This document shows, in pieces, positions 12,766-25,021 of a stretch of DNA of 64,000 nt. A program made the translations under genes and the position numbers. Location of the stretch: assembly GCA_961205875.1 (NCBI GenBank), contig OY540812.1, positions 15,934,001 to 15,998,000 of the forward strand, read 5' to 3'. Position 1 is the first letter of the stretch; each line of letters opens with the position of its first letter. The notes under the pieces were generated by a model that saw only the letters and a program-made list of their open reading frames with translations, searched no databases and was not told the origin of the DNA. Source of the stretch: Sialis fuliginosa (lineage: Eukaryota; Arthropoda; Insecta; Megaloptera; Sialidae).

Positions 12766-15700
12766 TTACTCCGATTCAGGTTTTGCTGAAAAGAAAAAAG
12801 AAAACCATAATAATATATGTATTAGTTTATTATTGTGGATATAGATAGTAAATATATCATTTAAAATTCAATTATGAATATAAATTACTGCGATGTCATT
12901 TTGTTGTAAGTGCATAATTATCAGTCAATTATATTATGTTCAAGAACAGAATTTCATCATAGTTACTCTACGATCGCTCTTGCAAGTCCAGTGACACACC
13001 CAAGGGGGGATTTAGGAGTTTAACCATCCACTCCCGAATTTGTCAATATACAGTATTTAATTGAACAATTGTGATACATAAAAAATAAAAATGACATATA
13101 TGTAATTACAAAAAAAATTAAACCCTCGAATTTTTTTCTGGGTGTGCCACTGTGCGGTTAGGACCTACTTTCACCTAAATATAATTTTAAGTCAACTTTA
13201 TTTTGCAAAAAACCCACAAAAAGTGGGAGAAGTCGGGGTCATCTCAGGAATGAAATTTTCTTAAAAGATATTTTTTAATGTAATTTTGAAGCCATTTTAC
13301 ACTAGTTTTACTTGTATGAACTTGTCATTATTACTTCCACGACATAGTATGATAATATATATGATGAATGGAACAAATTCGTTTAAAATTTAGGTAATTA
13401 TTTTGTGGAAAAACACTCGGACGTCGATGAATATTTTTAGTTGCGGATTTTTTGACATAAGAAAATTATATACACTGTGTCTCAAGAAGAACATATGCAG
13501 TCATTTTTTTAAATAGAACACCCTATATATTATGCCATTTTTGAATTGCACAATAAATTCTAAACACTTTTTGTACACATACCATATGTCTAAAATCAGC
13601 AATTTTCGGAATAATGACGTTTGAAAATTGATATTTTGAAATATACACAAGTTAAATAAAATTGAAAAAAAAATTAATAATAATAAAAGTTCAATGTTTT
13701 TTTTTTGTCATGCCAGATTGTTTTTGTTGGCTTTTAAAAAAATGTTCAAAGTGTATTTGTTCAATTTAAACATTTTATTTGACTTGTGTGTATTTCAAAA
13801 TATCAATTTTCAAACGTCATTATTCCGAAAACCGCTGATTTTAGAGATATGGTACAAAAAGTGTTCAGAATTTACAGTACAATTCAAAAAGAGCATAATA
13901 TGTGGGGTGTTCCGTTTAAAAAAATTAATGATGACTGCATATGTTCTTCTTGAGACACCCTGTATATAACTTTCTTATATCAAAAAATCTGTACCTAAAA
14001 ATACTAATCGAAGTGTCCGCAAAATAATTATCTGAATTTTAAACGAATTTATGTTATTTAAATTTTTTTATTTTATCAACCGAAAAATTACCAGTTCATT
14101 AATTTAGATTCAAGTTCGTTTCTATACTTAAAGGTAATATTAAACAATTTTACAGTAGACTACATTAGCTACATACGTATGTGTCTCGAAATTAATTATG
14201 GTACACCTCTAATTGGAAAGCTCTACCCTATGACACATACATGAATAACTAAATGATATATCATGTCATTACACATATATGTCGTGCCATTATTTTATTT
14301 AGCGATTATTAATTTGGCTAATATTAAAAAACTAATATACTAATGCAACTTTCAAATGATTACACATTGATTTACATTATTTTCGCATTTTACATACCTT
14401 TTTCTTCACAAGTATAACCATCAGATCGTAAAAAATAATTCTCATAGCATTCACAATGATAACTTCCAATTGTATTTCTACATATTTGTTCACATGGTCT
14501 GTTTCTAATGCACTCATCAATATCTAGAATATAAAACAGTGTAAAATATTATGAAATAAATTTTAAAATCCTTTAGAACAGTGTTTACCAATGTACCCAC
14601 TTTGAGAGTTTAGTATTATCGTAAAATTTCTCCAACTCGTTCGCTATAAAATGTTTTATTATTTTTGCGCATTGGGTCTCAAGATGTCTAAATACGGCTT
14701 TGGTTATTTACAAAGTTGCGTTGTGAAATAATGAAATAGTTATTTATGTATCTAGGGTGTAAAATGATAGTTTTTCGCACGAGTGTGAATGTTTGTTAGC
14801 CGAGACTAACAATCACACGAGTGCGAAAAATACATTTTACATCCGAAGTGCACACAATATTTTTTCTACAACCCTATTAATTATATAATATTAACAATAA
14901 TATAATATAATATTATGCTTTGAATAGAAAATTTCCGCATTTGCGTCCATTGAGAAACTGTTTTTCTTCTGAAGGAGACAAATTTTGAATCATTCCATTA
15001 TGCATCGCGTATTTCCAGAACGAATTCACGACACAAAATGAAATATGAGCGTAAATTAAACATTTAATTAAATATATACAGTTGCGATCTAAATATTTTA
15101 ACGTAAAATTTTTTATTCATTTATTGAAACATTTTGAAGTTTTTAAAATAAGATAAAGCAACTGTGGTTTTTTACAATTAGACACATAAACTAAATATGT
15201 ATGTACAATACACTTTACCCACAATATAACAATGCTACTCGACATGTGTTTCGACTACATAAAAAGACAGTGGAACTAGTACCTTGGTTAAAGTGTATAT
15301 ATGTATATAATTAGTTTAATTACCTAAGTATCTAACATATGTAAATACATACCGTTACAATAATTATTCACAGAATCTTTTTGAAATCCTGTTGGACAAG
15401 AACTTGATTTAACTTTTGAAATTTTTGTACCCATTTCAAAAATGTATGGTTTTTTAAAATCCTTTTTCAAATTTAGTATTCGTGACTTAATCAATTTTTG
15501 AATAAGTGATCTAAAAGAAGAATAGTTATATTGTATAATTAAATACATTTAACAAAAATTATAATAATCGAGATTTATATTGATTATTATAACATACATT
15601 TTCATAATTGTTATATTTATTTTAAACAATATTATAATTTAGTAACATGAAAAATATTGAAAAATTACTAAAGTATCAATATGTATTACTAAAAATTATA

Positions 15701-18700
15701 TTATTTTGAATTTTTAATGCAAAGAAAACTTTAACTTGTTATAAGCTACAATTTTGTAAATGAAATGTTTGTAAATATAGATATTGATTTTTATAACTAA
15801 AATTTCATAATTATTGTTTTTATTTTTAACATCATAATAATTTAGCCACGTTGATAAATGTTGTACTATTATTAAAGTACATTAATTAAATTATATATTA
15901 TATATTTAATAATAAGGAGATGTTTGTATCACTGGGATTAACTTATAATACTTACGGCGAAAATGTTTCAGATGGTGTATAAGTAATTAAATGATTCATG
16001 TTGAATTTTATATCGTATCTATTGATTTTAATTTGATTGTTCGAATTAGAAAATATTTTGCCAGATCCTATTAGGATATATTTTTCTAAAATATAAATAT
16101 AGTATGATATATAATTATGTAGGTAAGTCTTATCTATACTTCATTTATTGACTTTAAAACAAACCTTCATTCACATCAAATTCAATTTTTGATGTATAGT
16201 CAGTAACTGGAATATTTCCATTTATTTCAACTTCAATTCGTAGAGATCTATCACTATCTAATCCGTAACCAATTTGTTTTAAATGCAGTTTATGGTTATC
16301 ACCTTAAATTTAAATTAATAACACAATTTAACATTATAAATTACATCGCTTAACTTTTACTCTTTTAAAGATAATTTAACCGACAATGAGTGTATTATTT
16401 AAACGTTTTTAATTTTTAATATATTATGAGTCGAAATAAAATATAATAATGACATTTTTTTTTACGGAATTTAATGCAAATACTATTTAAATTATTTATA
16501 TTTAAAAAAAACGGTATAATAAAAATAATGTTAGTTACCCGTTTGAAAAGTGATATTTGTATTGGTTTCGAAATATCCGTTAGTTAATGAAAATCCATTC
16601 AGTGCTTCCTCATCCTCCCAAGCTGAGCTCCAACCCACACTTTGGAGCAAGAATGGTAAATGAGGGAACCATTCATTCTTTAAAAAGTAAAATAAATATG
16701 TGTTTAATACAATAAGGATCATATGCTTCTATGTTTATCAAACAAAATGTTAATTGTCTAGTTATTAGTAAGAAAGAAATAAAATCTACATCTTACCTTT
16801 GTATCAATTATATCTTTTTCCATTCTTGTCACTATTGTTATCTTTTTCTTTAAAAGTTGCATCATAGGACTTACTACCAAATATGTATCAAACTCTATAT
16901 CGTTCAAAGTGCCGTAAAGATGTATTCCAACTGATTTTGGCGGACATGGATTTTTTTGGCATTCATTCCACTAAAAAATCTTTATTTATTTTAGAATACG
17001 TTTTGTTCGATAAAGTTATTTGTAAAATCGTTATAAAGAAGATATTAAATGAATTTAAGTAAGTATTTTATTAACACTTATACCTCTACTGTATCTCCAA
17101 TGCAATTCCTACCCCCATATTTTGGTTCTGGATTTGTACATGTTCTATTTCGTTTAATACTTCCAGTTCCACATGCAACTGAACAAGCACCCCACTCACC
17201 CCATTCACTCCACCCACCATGAACTATAATAATAAATATGTATTCAAACTTATATAAAAATATATATTTCTTTTTCATAAGGTTCTTAAAAATTAACTTA
17301 CTCGGACATACAGGACCATTACAAACTCGTACATTTTGAAATTGTCCTTCGCATTTTTTACCATTGTACGCTGGTGAAGGGTTATTACAAGAACGTTTTC
17401 TATACTGTACTCCTTTTTCACAGGTTGTTGAGCAAGTTGTCCAGTCACTCCACTCGGACCTAAAGTATAGTGTTAAGTTTTATATTCACGATTTATCTTT
17501 TATATAAATCAAATTTAAAATATTTATAAATATAAATATAAATAATATAAATATTTAAGCTGAAAATACATATAATGATAAATGAATAATTTATTGCAAA
17601 TAAATACTATAAAAGATAGGAAGAAAGAGGAGTTAGAAACATTATTCTCATACCATCTACCATCTATTGGACATCTTCTAATTATACATCGATTGTTTTC
17701 GTATAACGGTCCGTTACAATCCCTACCCTCATGCTGTGGTGGTGGATTCGTACATGTTCTAGTGCGTTGTCTCCAACCGTATCCACAAGATGCACTACAT
17801 ATAGACCAGTCGCTCCATTTGCTCCAGCCACCGTCAGCTAAGAAGAAAATTATCCTAATTTCTTAAATGATTTACCAAAAAGAGATATAATAAAATGAAG
17901 TAATATAACAAATCAAAAAATTAATCTATTCACTAGTAAACTAAAAAAACACACATTACAGACTCCTGGTATTTAGTAGGGGTATACTGGAATTTCGGTC
18001 CGGCCGAATTTTCCGGAATTTTTAAATTTTATTACTGCTTTCTACTAAGAAATTCATAAATAATATACGTTGTATTTGTTAAAAATATCAAACATAAATA
18101 TAATAATTATGATAACAAAATATTAATGGAAACAATCATTTCATAACACAAATACCGTTTTTCAACATTTTGTGCAGCAAAAGTATGATTGTAATTATAA
18201 CATTAATTAATCTTTAAAAAAATAAGTAATTTTTTTTATAATGATATATTAACAAAAATGTCATTATATTACGGACAATGAACTATTTAAATATACAGGG
18301 TCATATCAGGTGGAACAAATTTGAACAGATCGAGAAAAATATTTCAAGAAAAAAGTTCATAAACATGTGTCCGGAAATACTTCGTGAGGGAGCTACAGAC
18401 TCTCAAATATTTTGTCTAAAATTAGTTTTTATTTAATATTCTGAGAACCAATTGTGAAACAGTTATGAAATTTTATCGGTTTAGTATTAAACACGTATTA
18501 ATACTAAACCGATTATAAAAAGAAAGATCGAGTGAAAATTTTGAAATTGTAGAACAATTTTTCTTTAAAAAATGATCACAAAGCTTTTCGTATTTTCGAT
18601 AATAAAACAACTCATTACAAAGATACGCATTTTATTCATTATTGAATAAAAATCACAATTGCCATGGAAAACTACAATATTTTTGTAAAACTACAACAAT

Positions 18701-21700
18701 CACTCGAGTGCAATATTAAAAAGTAAAGTAAGCTTTGGAAAAAAGAATACTTGATGTTTAAAATTTTTATATTTATTAAAATTCGATTCTTATTTTGTTA
18801 ATGTATAACAGCAATGATGGCTTTAGGGAGGGAGGTTGGGCGACTGCTCTGGATTCCAGTTCAGAATGGGCGGCAAACGGCCACATGGAGAAAAACTGAT
18901 TTTTTTAGAAAAAAATGAAGAACAAAAAGAACTAGATACTCGTATAACTCAATGGGGCCACTCGTCGGACTGGCCCCATATATCCTTGGTCTAAATAATC
19001 ATTTGTTGATACTGGAAATTGATAACACGTATAATATTAAACCGGGTGTCAATTTTAAGTACTGTATAACAATGGGTTCTCAAAATATTAAATAAAACTA
19101 ATTTAAGACAAAATAATTGAGAGTCTGTATTTTTTTTCTTAATAAACTGTTCAAGTTTGTTCCACCTGATATGACTCTTCCTGCATATTTAAAGATTTTT
19201 TAAAATTTTCAGTTGTTCTGAATTTTTTAATAATACTATAGTCCTAAATATGTTTTCTTCAAAAATTATCTAAACTTAGCTAATAGTATTAAGATAATGC
19301 AGTATTGTTTATAATACATGCACTATAATAGTAACGTATTGGTGCTTTTATTTCGAGTAGTTGGCATTCTTTTATCTGTAAAAATTTATACAATCTTCTC
19401 TATTGTGAATATGTCTAGATGCTGTTTGTGATTTATCATATTAATAATTTGACACTAGAAATGTAGTTAGATTCGATCAAAAAGAACGTATGATATTTAA
19501 ACAATTTAAAACAATCGATCTAACGAAGCTGTAAAAATTACCATACATATATTGTTTTAATTATTATTATTAATTAAAATAAATAAAAATAATAAATTAC
19601 ATTACAGGAAAGTTGGAAGTGTGCAATTCTATTACATATTCTCTAATATTATTGTTTTGTTTACTCAAACTTACATGCGTGGCATGAGCAAAAAATTATA
19701 ATAAAAAACATTACGTTTACATATGTTTTCAATTAAAATGGGATCAATACAACTCAATATTCTTACCAGGGCAAGGTTTATCAAAACACTTTTGTCTCTC
19801 GTGGGTAGAACCAAGACAATCTTCCCCACCATGAGCTGGTTTTGGGTTATTACATACTCGGACTCGTTCTTTCATTCCATATCCACATGTTTCTGAGCAA
19901 TGACTCCATTCGTACCAAGGGGACCTATAGTAATAAAACAAAATAATAAAATTGATTATTCGGTATGTTTAATTTTTTTAACATACCAACCACCATTTAT
20001 GGCACATGATTTTAAATTACATAATTGTAATTCATACGAAGGTCCAATGCATTCTTTACCACCGTGAGCAGGTTTCGGTAAATTACAGTACCGAACACGT
20101 CTTTGCTGCCCTTCATCGCAAGTTTTACTACATTCAGACCATTTAGTCCATTGACTCCAGCCACCGTCAACTAAAGGGAAGATTTTTTAAATTATCTATT
20201 AAATATTATTACTAATATTAAACGATTCTTTATTTTAAAATGATCATAACAAATATCTTTAATAGTCCATAAATGTAATGATATATGCAGAGGTTATTTA
20301 AGTGTGTAGTTGTAGATTATTTCTGCAGTTCTAAAAATGATTGTTGTAAAAGTCAATTTGTCCAGTTGAAAGTTATAAAATATATTATATATATAAAAAA
20401 TATACTACAAAAAAGGCACATCCAGTTGAAAAATTACAAGTAGAAAGCAAAAAAAAGAGGAAAATGTGCAGTTGTAAAATTTTCTTAAAATAACCCCTGT
20501 ATATATGTAACAATATTCAATTCCGGCCGTATTTGCCGATATTTTAAAATTTTATTTGTACTTTCTACTAAGAGTTTCATAAATAATAAATAATTTAATT
20601 TAATTTAATTTATTATTATTTATTAAAAAATATTTTTTTAAATTCAGGTTCCGCCTCTAGTTATAATAATAAATAATAATTTATTTTACCTTCAACAGTC
20701 ACATATTAAGTATAAATAGTAAATACAAGTGTTTAATTCCTCTCTTCTTTAACAGAATTTGAATGCCATCTTATTTAAAAATTAAAGTAAACTATTCCTA
20801 CAAAACAGCAAACTTTATGCCCTGATTTTAAAATTCACAATGTATACCTGACACTTGAATTTTAATTTCTTTAACTCGAAACCCTTGACTGTTGGTTGCA
20901 GTACATGTGTACACTCCTGTGTCCATTGAAAGTGATTTGGGTATTACAACTTCTTTTCCTTCTTTATTTATTAGTATAGTTGGAATGTATGATAAAGCAA
21001 CTCCGTCCTTCTTCCAACCAATTGTCGGTTTTGGATTACCCAATACATCGCATTCTAGTACAGCCTTTTCTCCTATTTTAATAACCAGATGTTCTGGTTC
21101 AGGTTTTAGTATTGCAGGAGGGCCTATAAATGATACATAGTAAAGTATGTATTCCAGGTATACTGTAGTGATAGTTGTAAATATCGCGATATACATAATA
21201 TTATGAATTGTTTGTTTATACATATAATTTACTTTACTTCGGCTGTCTGTTCTATGTAATATAATATAATAATTTATTTTACCTTCAACAGTCACATGAT
21301 AAGTTCTTTTTGTTGATCCCATTTTATTAGAAGCTGAACAAATATAAGTACCACTGTCTGTATATTCAGCAGAAGTAAAGACAAGTTTTTGATTCCTCTC
21401 TTCTTTAACAATCCTTGAGCTTGTTACAACTAATACGCCGTTTAGATTCCACTGAATTGTAGGTTCCGTTCCAGTAACAAAACATTCCAAAACTGCTCGA
21501 TCTTTGTATTTTACGACCAAATTTATTGTTTTGTGACTATCTATAATTTTCGGCGGCTCTATATTTTTATTGAAATACTGTTGATTTATCGTGTTATATA
21601 TTTTATATATTCAGTTAAAATACCTGGTGGTTGAGAGTCTATTGAACCTTTAATAACTCTCTTTAACGGATGATTACTTAAGTCCTTACCATGTACCTAA

Positions 21701-23723
21701 AATGCGTTGTCAAATAACTTTTAGTTTAATAAATTATGTATGTAATTTTAATTTAATTTTAATATTCGAAATACCATAATCTTAAACAGATTAATTGTAG
21801 GTGGTGTGAAAGGTGGAATAACATATAGACCTGGAGTTGATGTTGGAGTGATACTAAATGTGCTATGTACAGAGCCATCTGTTCCTAATATTTCTACTTT
21901 CTCCGGTATCCATCCTTTGAAAGGTGTAGGCTTAATGTAAAGATAATTGGGTACATCTGAAATATAAAGCTTTAGATTTTTTATTTGAATCATTATAACT
22001 ACTAATTATAACCTTTAACAGGTTTATCAAAAGTATCCTCCATAGACGTTACTGGTTTCTGTGAAAATCCGAATTTGAAATTCATCTCACTTACTGCAGA
22101 AACTTGTACACTTGAGTGAAGAGAATTTGCGTTCACAGTACAAATCCATTTACCTATCATAGGAGAATCTATTTTTACTACCTAAAAACCGTACATAACT
22201 AAATATTATACATCCTCTGTTTTTTGGTGATTCAAAATAACAATAATAATTATTATTATGTAAATGTTTCAATACCTTTGTACTATCTAATGACAACACT
22301 GATACCCCACTTTGCACATTGCCATTCGGATCTTTAATTTGAATTGAGGGATTTTTCCCTGTTACGACAATCGTCATTTTTCCGATGTCTTTATTAATAT
22401 CTACAATCAGTGTTGTTGATCGTCCACTGACTAGAGATTGAGAAATTATATAAACAGTCCTAGCATTCAAAGACTCCCTAACAAAATTGAGTACCTATTA
22501 ATGATAGAACAGGTTCAAATTAATGTTTCTTTGATTTGCTTTTGATTATAACTTACCTCCTTGACTTCTGTTTTCTTTCCTAATTCAAAAAGCTCTCCTC
22601 CTGTACTTTTAGAAATCGTCACGTAGGGTGTAAATTGAGGATCTGATGGATTATTTGTACATTTTCCAGTTAATACAAAGGTTACCTAAATATTAAATGC
22701 AAAATCATTTACTATTTACATATTTGGATTTTAAATTGAAAATATACATATATTTTATATTGTACATACCTGGCAATTTTTCTTAAGAGCTAAAGTATTA
22801 ACTTCAGAAAAAATATGATAATCTTTAGCAGACGCATCTGTAAATACGTAGATATATGACCCAGGTAGCACTGCTTCTACAGCTTGTTTGATTCCGCCCA
22901 TTGCTAACTCTGGACAATCACCTCCCCCATGAACCCGTATTGCATTTAATTTTTGGCGAAATAAAGCAGTATCTTCGGTAATTAGTACCGGAGTTATACC
23001 TAAAGTAAAATAATTATATATTATTTATAAATATCAATACATTAACGGAAACTTAAATAAAAACCTGGGTCGTTGAAAACAGATAAAATCCAGTTTTTTA
23101 TAGGATTATCGCTACGGGAAAGGAATTCATCCATTATTTTCTGTGATCCAATTCTCACATCATCGATATCGTCACCCATAGATCCAGTATCATCAATTAC
23201 AAATGCAAGAGACACTTGATTTCTGAACAAAATAAATAAAACAATCATAGTTATTAATAGAAAATTAATTATACAATAATACTAAACAATCCTATTAAAA
23301 TGTTCATATTTTAATTTAGTATAAATTGTATAATTAATAAAATTGAGTAACATTAAAATATTATAATATAAAATACTCTTCAAAAAATCGAAGAACAAAA
23401 TTAGGTATACATTATAAATTATCGGGTATAAAAAATTAAATTAATTTTAATCCTTGTCAAATTATTCACTTCTTATAACATTTTCAAACAATTTCAATGG
23501 CAATTCAAAATAAACTAATAGGTAAATGAATATATATATTTATATATATATATATATATATATATTCATATTTGTGTATTTAAACTATTAAAAAATATAT
23601 ATACATATACTTATTTGAAACAACATACATTAAAGTTATTTTGTCTACACCATCTTCACATTGAACCGAATATAAAATTAAACAAATAATAATACATATA
23701 TAACCACTAAATTCTTCCTTCAT
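12766..23723 (-). CDS. Short hemicentin-like protein, copy A (5 TSP1)
   Basis: Secreted matrix or adhesion protein, 1171 residues in 22 exons (ends given high to low): 23723-23629, 23222-23065, 22999-22770, 22685-22557, 22494-22276, 22181-22013, 21956-21775, 21696-21624, 21558-21283, 21123-20848, 20170-19987, 19924-19767, 17837-17654, 17459-17302, 17223-17084, 16970-16797, 16677-16539, 16302-16165, 16085-15956, 15510-15353, 14523-14398, 12785-12766. Order: signal peptide (1 to about 22), VWA with the hemicentin-type DDTGSM metal site and [16 protein letters not shown], post-VWA region to about 418, two Ig domains (to 602), five TSP1 repeats (603-877), G2F barrel (about 878-1123), calcium-binding EGF starting DIDEC (1123-1165), tail AKPESE. 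Compared with copy B it lacks exactly five TSP1 exons (289 residues), in frame. Classical hemicentins have dozens of Ig domains; this one has two. Confidence 0.9.
13373..14055. mobile_element. Palindromic MITE in last intron of copy A
   Basis: The arms are near-perfect inverted repeats of about 330 bp (for example GTCTCAAGAAGAACATATGC on the left with its complement near 13935). The outer ends meet AAATTCGTTTAAAATT on the left and its complement on the right. The open frame at 13694-13969 is arm sequence, not a gene. No equivalent is seen in the corresponding copy B intron. Confidence 0.8.
14758..14840. repeat. Long hairpin in copy A intron
   Basis: GTAAAATGATAGTTTTTCGC onward, containing TCGCACGAGTGTGA and TTGTTAG, is mirrored on the other side of a short CCGAGA loop by CTAACAATCACACGAGTGCG and TACATTTTAC. 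The stem is about 33 bp with a few mismatches. It is probably a tiny foldback element. Confidence 0.65.
18295..19186. mobile_element. TIR element inserted in copy A only
   Basis: The inverted ends share TCATATCAGGTGGAACAAA (18301-18319, complement near 19159-19177), bordered by TA. It lies in the intron between TSP1 exons 2 and 3 of copy A; the matching intron of copy B is only about 300 bp and lacks it. A secondary palindrome (CGGTTTAGTATTAA and complement) is at 18478-18514. Related sequence without clear ends is at about 49060-49290. Confidence 0.7.
20300..20520. repeat. Dispersed repeat shared with 41330-41490
   Basis: Both places share phrases such as GTGTGTAGTTGTAG / GTGTGTAATTGTAG, TTTCTGCAGTT, GCAGTTG and TTCTTAAAATAAC in the same order. 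The ends are not clear and no coding potential is seen. Confidence 0.45.
23537..23575. repeat. TA microsatellite
   Basis: An interrupted (TA)n run in the first intron of copy A. Confidence 0.9.
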
Positions 23724-23987
23724 TTTCAACACTGCTTAATAATCAACCACTTCATAGTAATAAAATTAAATTATGATGCACTTATATTTCCTTCTTCAAA
23801 CGTTCATTGCTGATATCGCAATATATTGATATAATAATACACAATTAAATTACAACTCATCCATAAAATGAACTTTAATATTAAATTAAAATTTGTATTT
23901 GACACAAAATGTGTTTAGGTAGTTTTTTTGTGAATTTTTAAATTTTATAAACAATTCTAATATTGTTATATAATTACACAGTTACAC

Positions 23988-24373
23988 AAAAAAAGTACGG
24001 AGTCAAAAAAGCGATCTATATAGTATTGCAGTATTGGACCAGCATAGTCAAAATCCAAATTTTTGGAATTTTATGCTTTCCAGTTTTTTTATATGAGCTT
24101 GAATTTTGGGTTTAGGTTGAATTTTTCCGTTGGCTAAACCCAAAATTCAAGCCCAAATTTAAAAAAACGTGAACAAAAAATTCAAAAAAAATGGATTTCG
24201 ACTATGCTCGACCAATACTACAATGCTCGCTCTCTTTTTGTACCCTCTTTTTTGGAAAAATTCAACCTAAGCTCAAAATTTAAACTCAAATAATAACTGG
24301 TTACCAGAAAATTCCAAAAATTTGCATTTCGACTATGCTATATCATATGGGTCGTTTTTTTTCTGTAGCTGTG
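23988..24373. mobile_element. MITE with CACAG(C/T)TACAC termini upstream of copy A
   Basis: The ends are CACAGTTACACAAAAAAA on the left and CTGTAGCTGTG on the right, flanked by TTA on both sides, a 3-bp target of PIF/Harbinger type. A better-preserved relative is at 41952-42241. The homologous stretch upstream of copy B (about 38985-39020) is uninterrupted, an empty site. Inside are inverted copies of GAGCTTGAATTTTGGGTTTA. Confidence 0.75.
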
Positions 24374-25013
24374 TTATTATTCATTAAAAATCATTTAGGA
24401 GATAACTAAATAGAAACAATAAATATATAATAAAATATATAATAAGTAAAAATAATTTCTTCCTTTTTTAAAAGACTTCTATTACACTAGTCAATATTTT
24501 TATTATCTTATAGGTATACTTAAAATTAGTCAATTTTTTATGATAAACGCTTTCCTTGTTTAAGAACCAAATTGACATAATAATAATTAATAATAAATAA
24601 TAATCATCTAAATAGGCACGTAGAAAATTAGTAAGATTTTAATGTAAAAATCTCAGTTAACGAACGATAATATCCCTAGAAATTACTAAAAAAATTGAAG
24701 AAAAAATAGAACGTGTTATATTTCCAACAATAAAATGAGCTTTAAATTAGATGTAAGTTTAACAAATGTATTACAACATGTTTATCTATTTATACAAGAA
24801 ATTAAGATAAATATCTTAATTTTTGATCTATAAGTTTTGCTTTAAACACTGCGAATCATACATAAGTACTTGTTAGCTATACAACATTTGTTAGCTCTTT
24901 TTTAATATTATAACTTATCTGACTATAGACTAACAAATTTTAAAATAAATACATGCATTCATATACATTAAAAAAATCTATATGATTACAAAACAAGAAT
25001 TATATTATATTAC
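24374..25013. other. 5' flank of copy A, AT-rich
   Basis: Diverged homology to about 39000-39560 upstream of copy B (for example GTAAAAATCTCAGTT and TTTATACAAGAAAT in the same order) marks this as the upstream part of the duplicated unit. No exon is seen. Confidence 0.55.
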
Positions 25014-25021
25014 ATTGCATG

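Noticed and set aside
20828-21520. A single 230-codon frame covering two Ig domains
   Set aside because: It reads through an intron (21124-21282) that happens to lack stops. Copies B and C confirm two separate exons with GT/AG borders.
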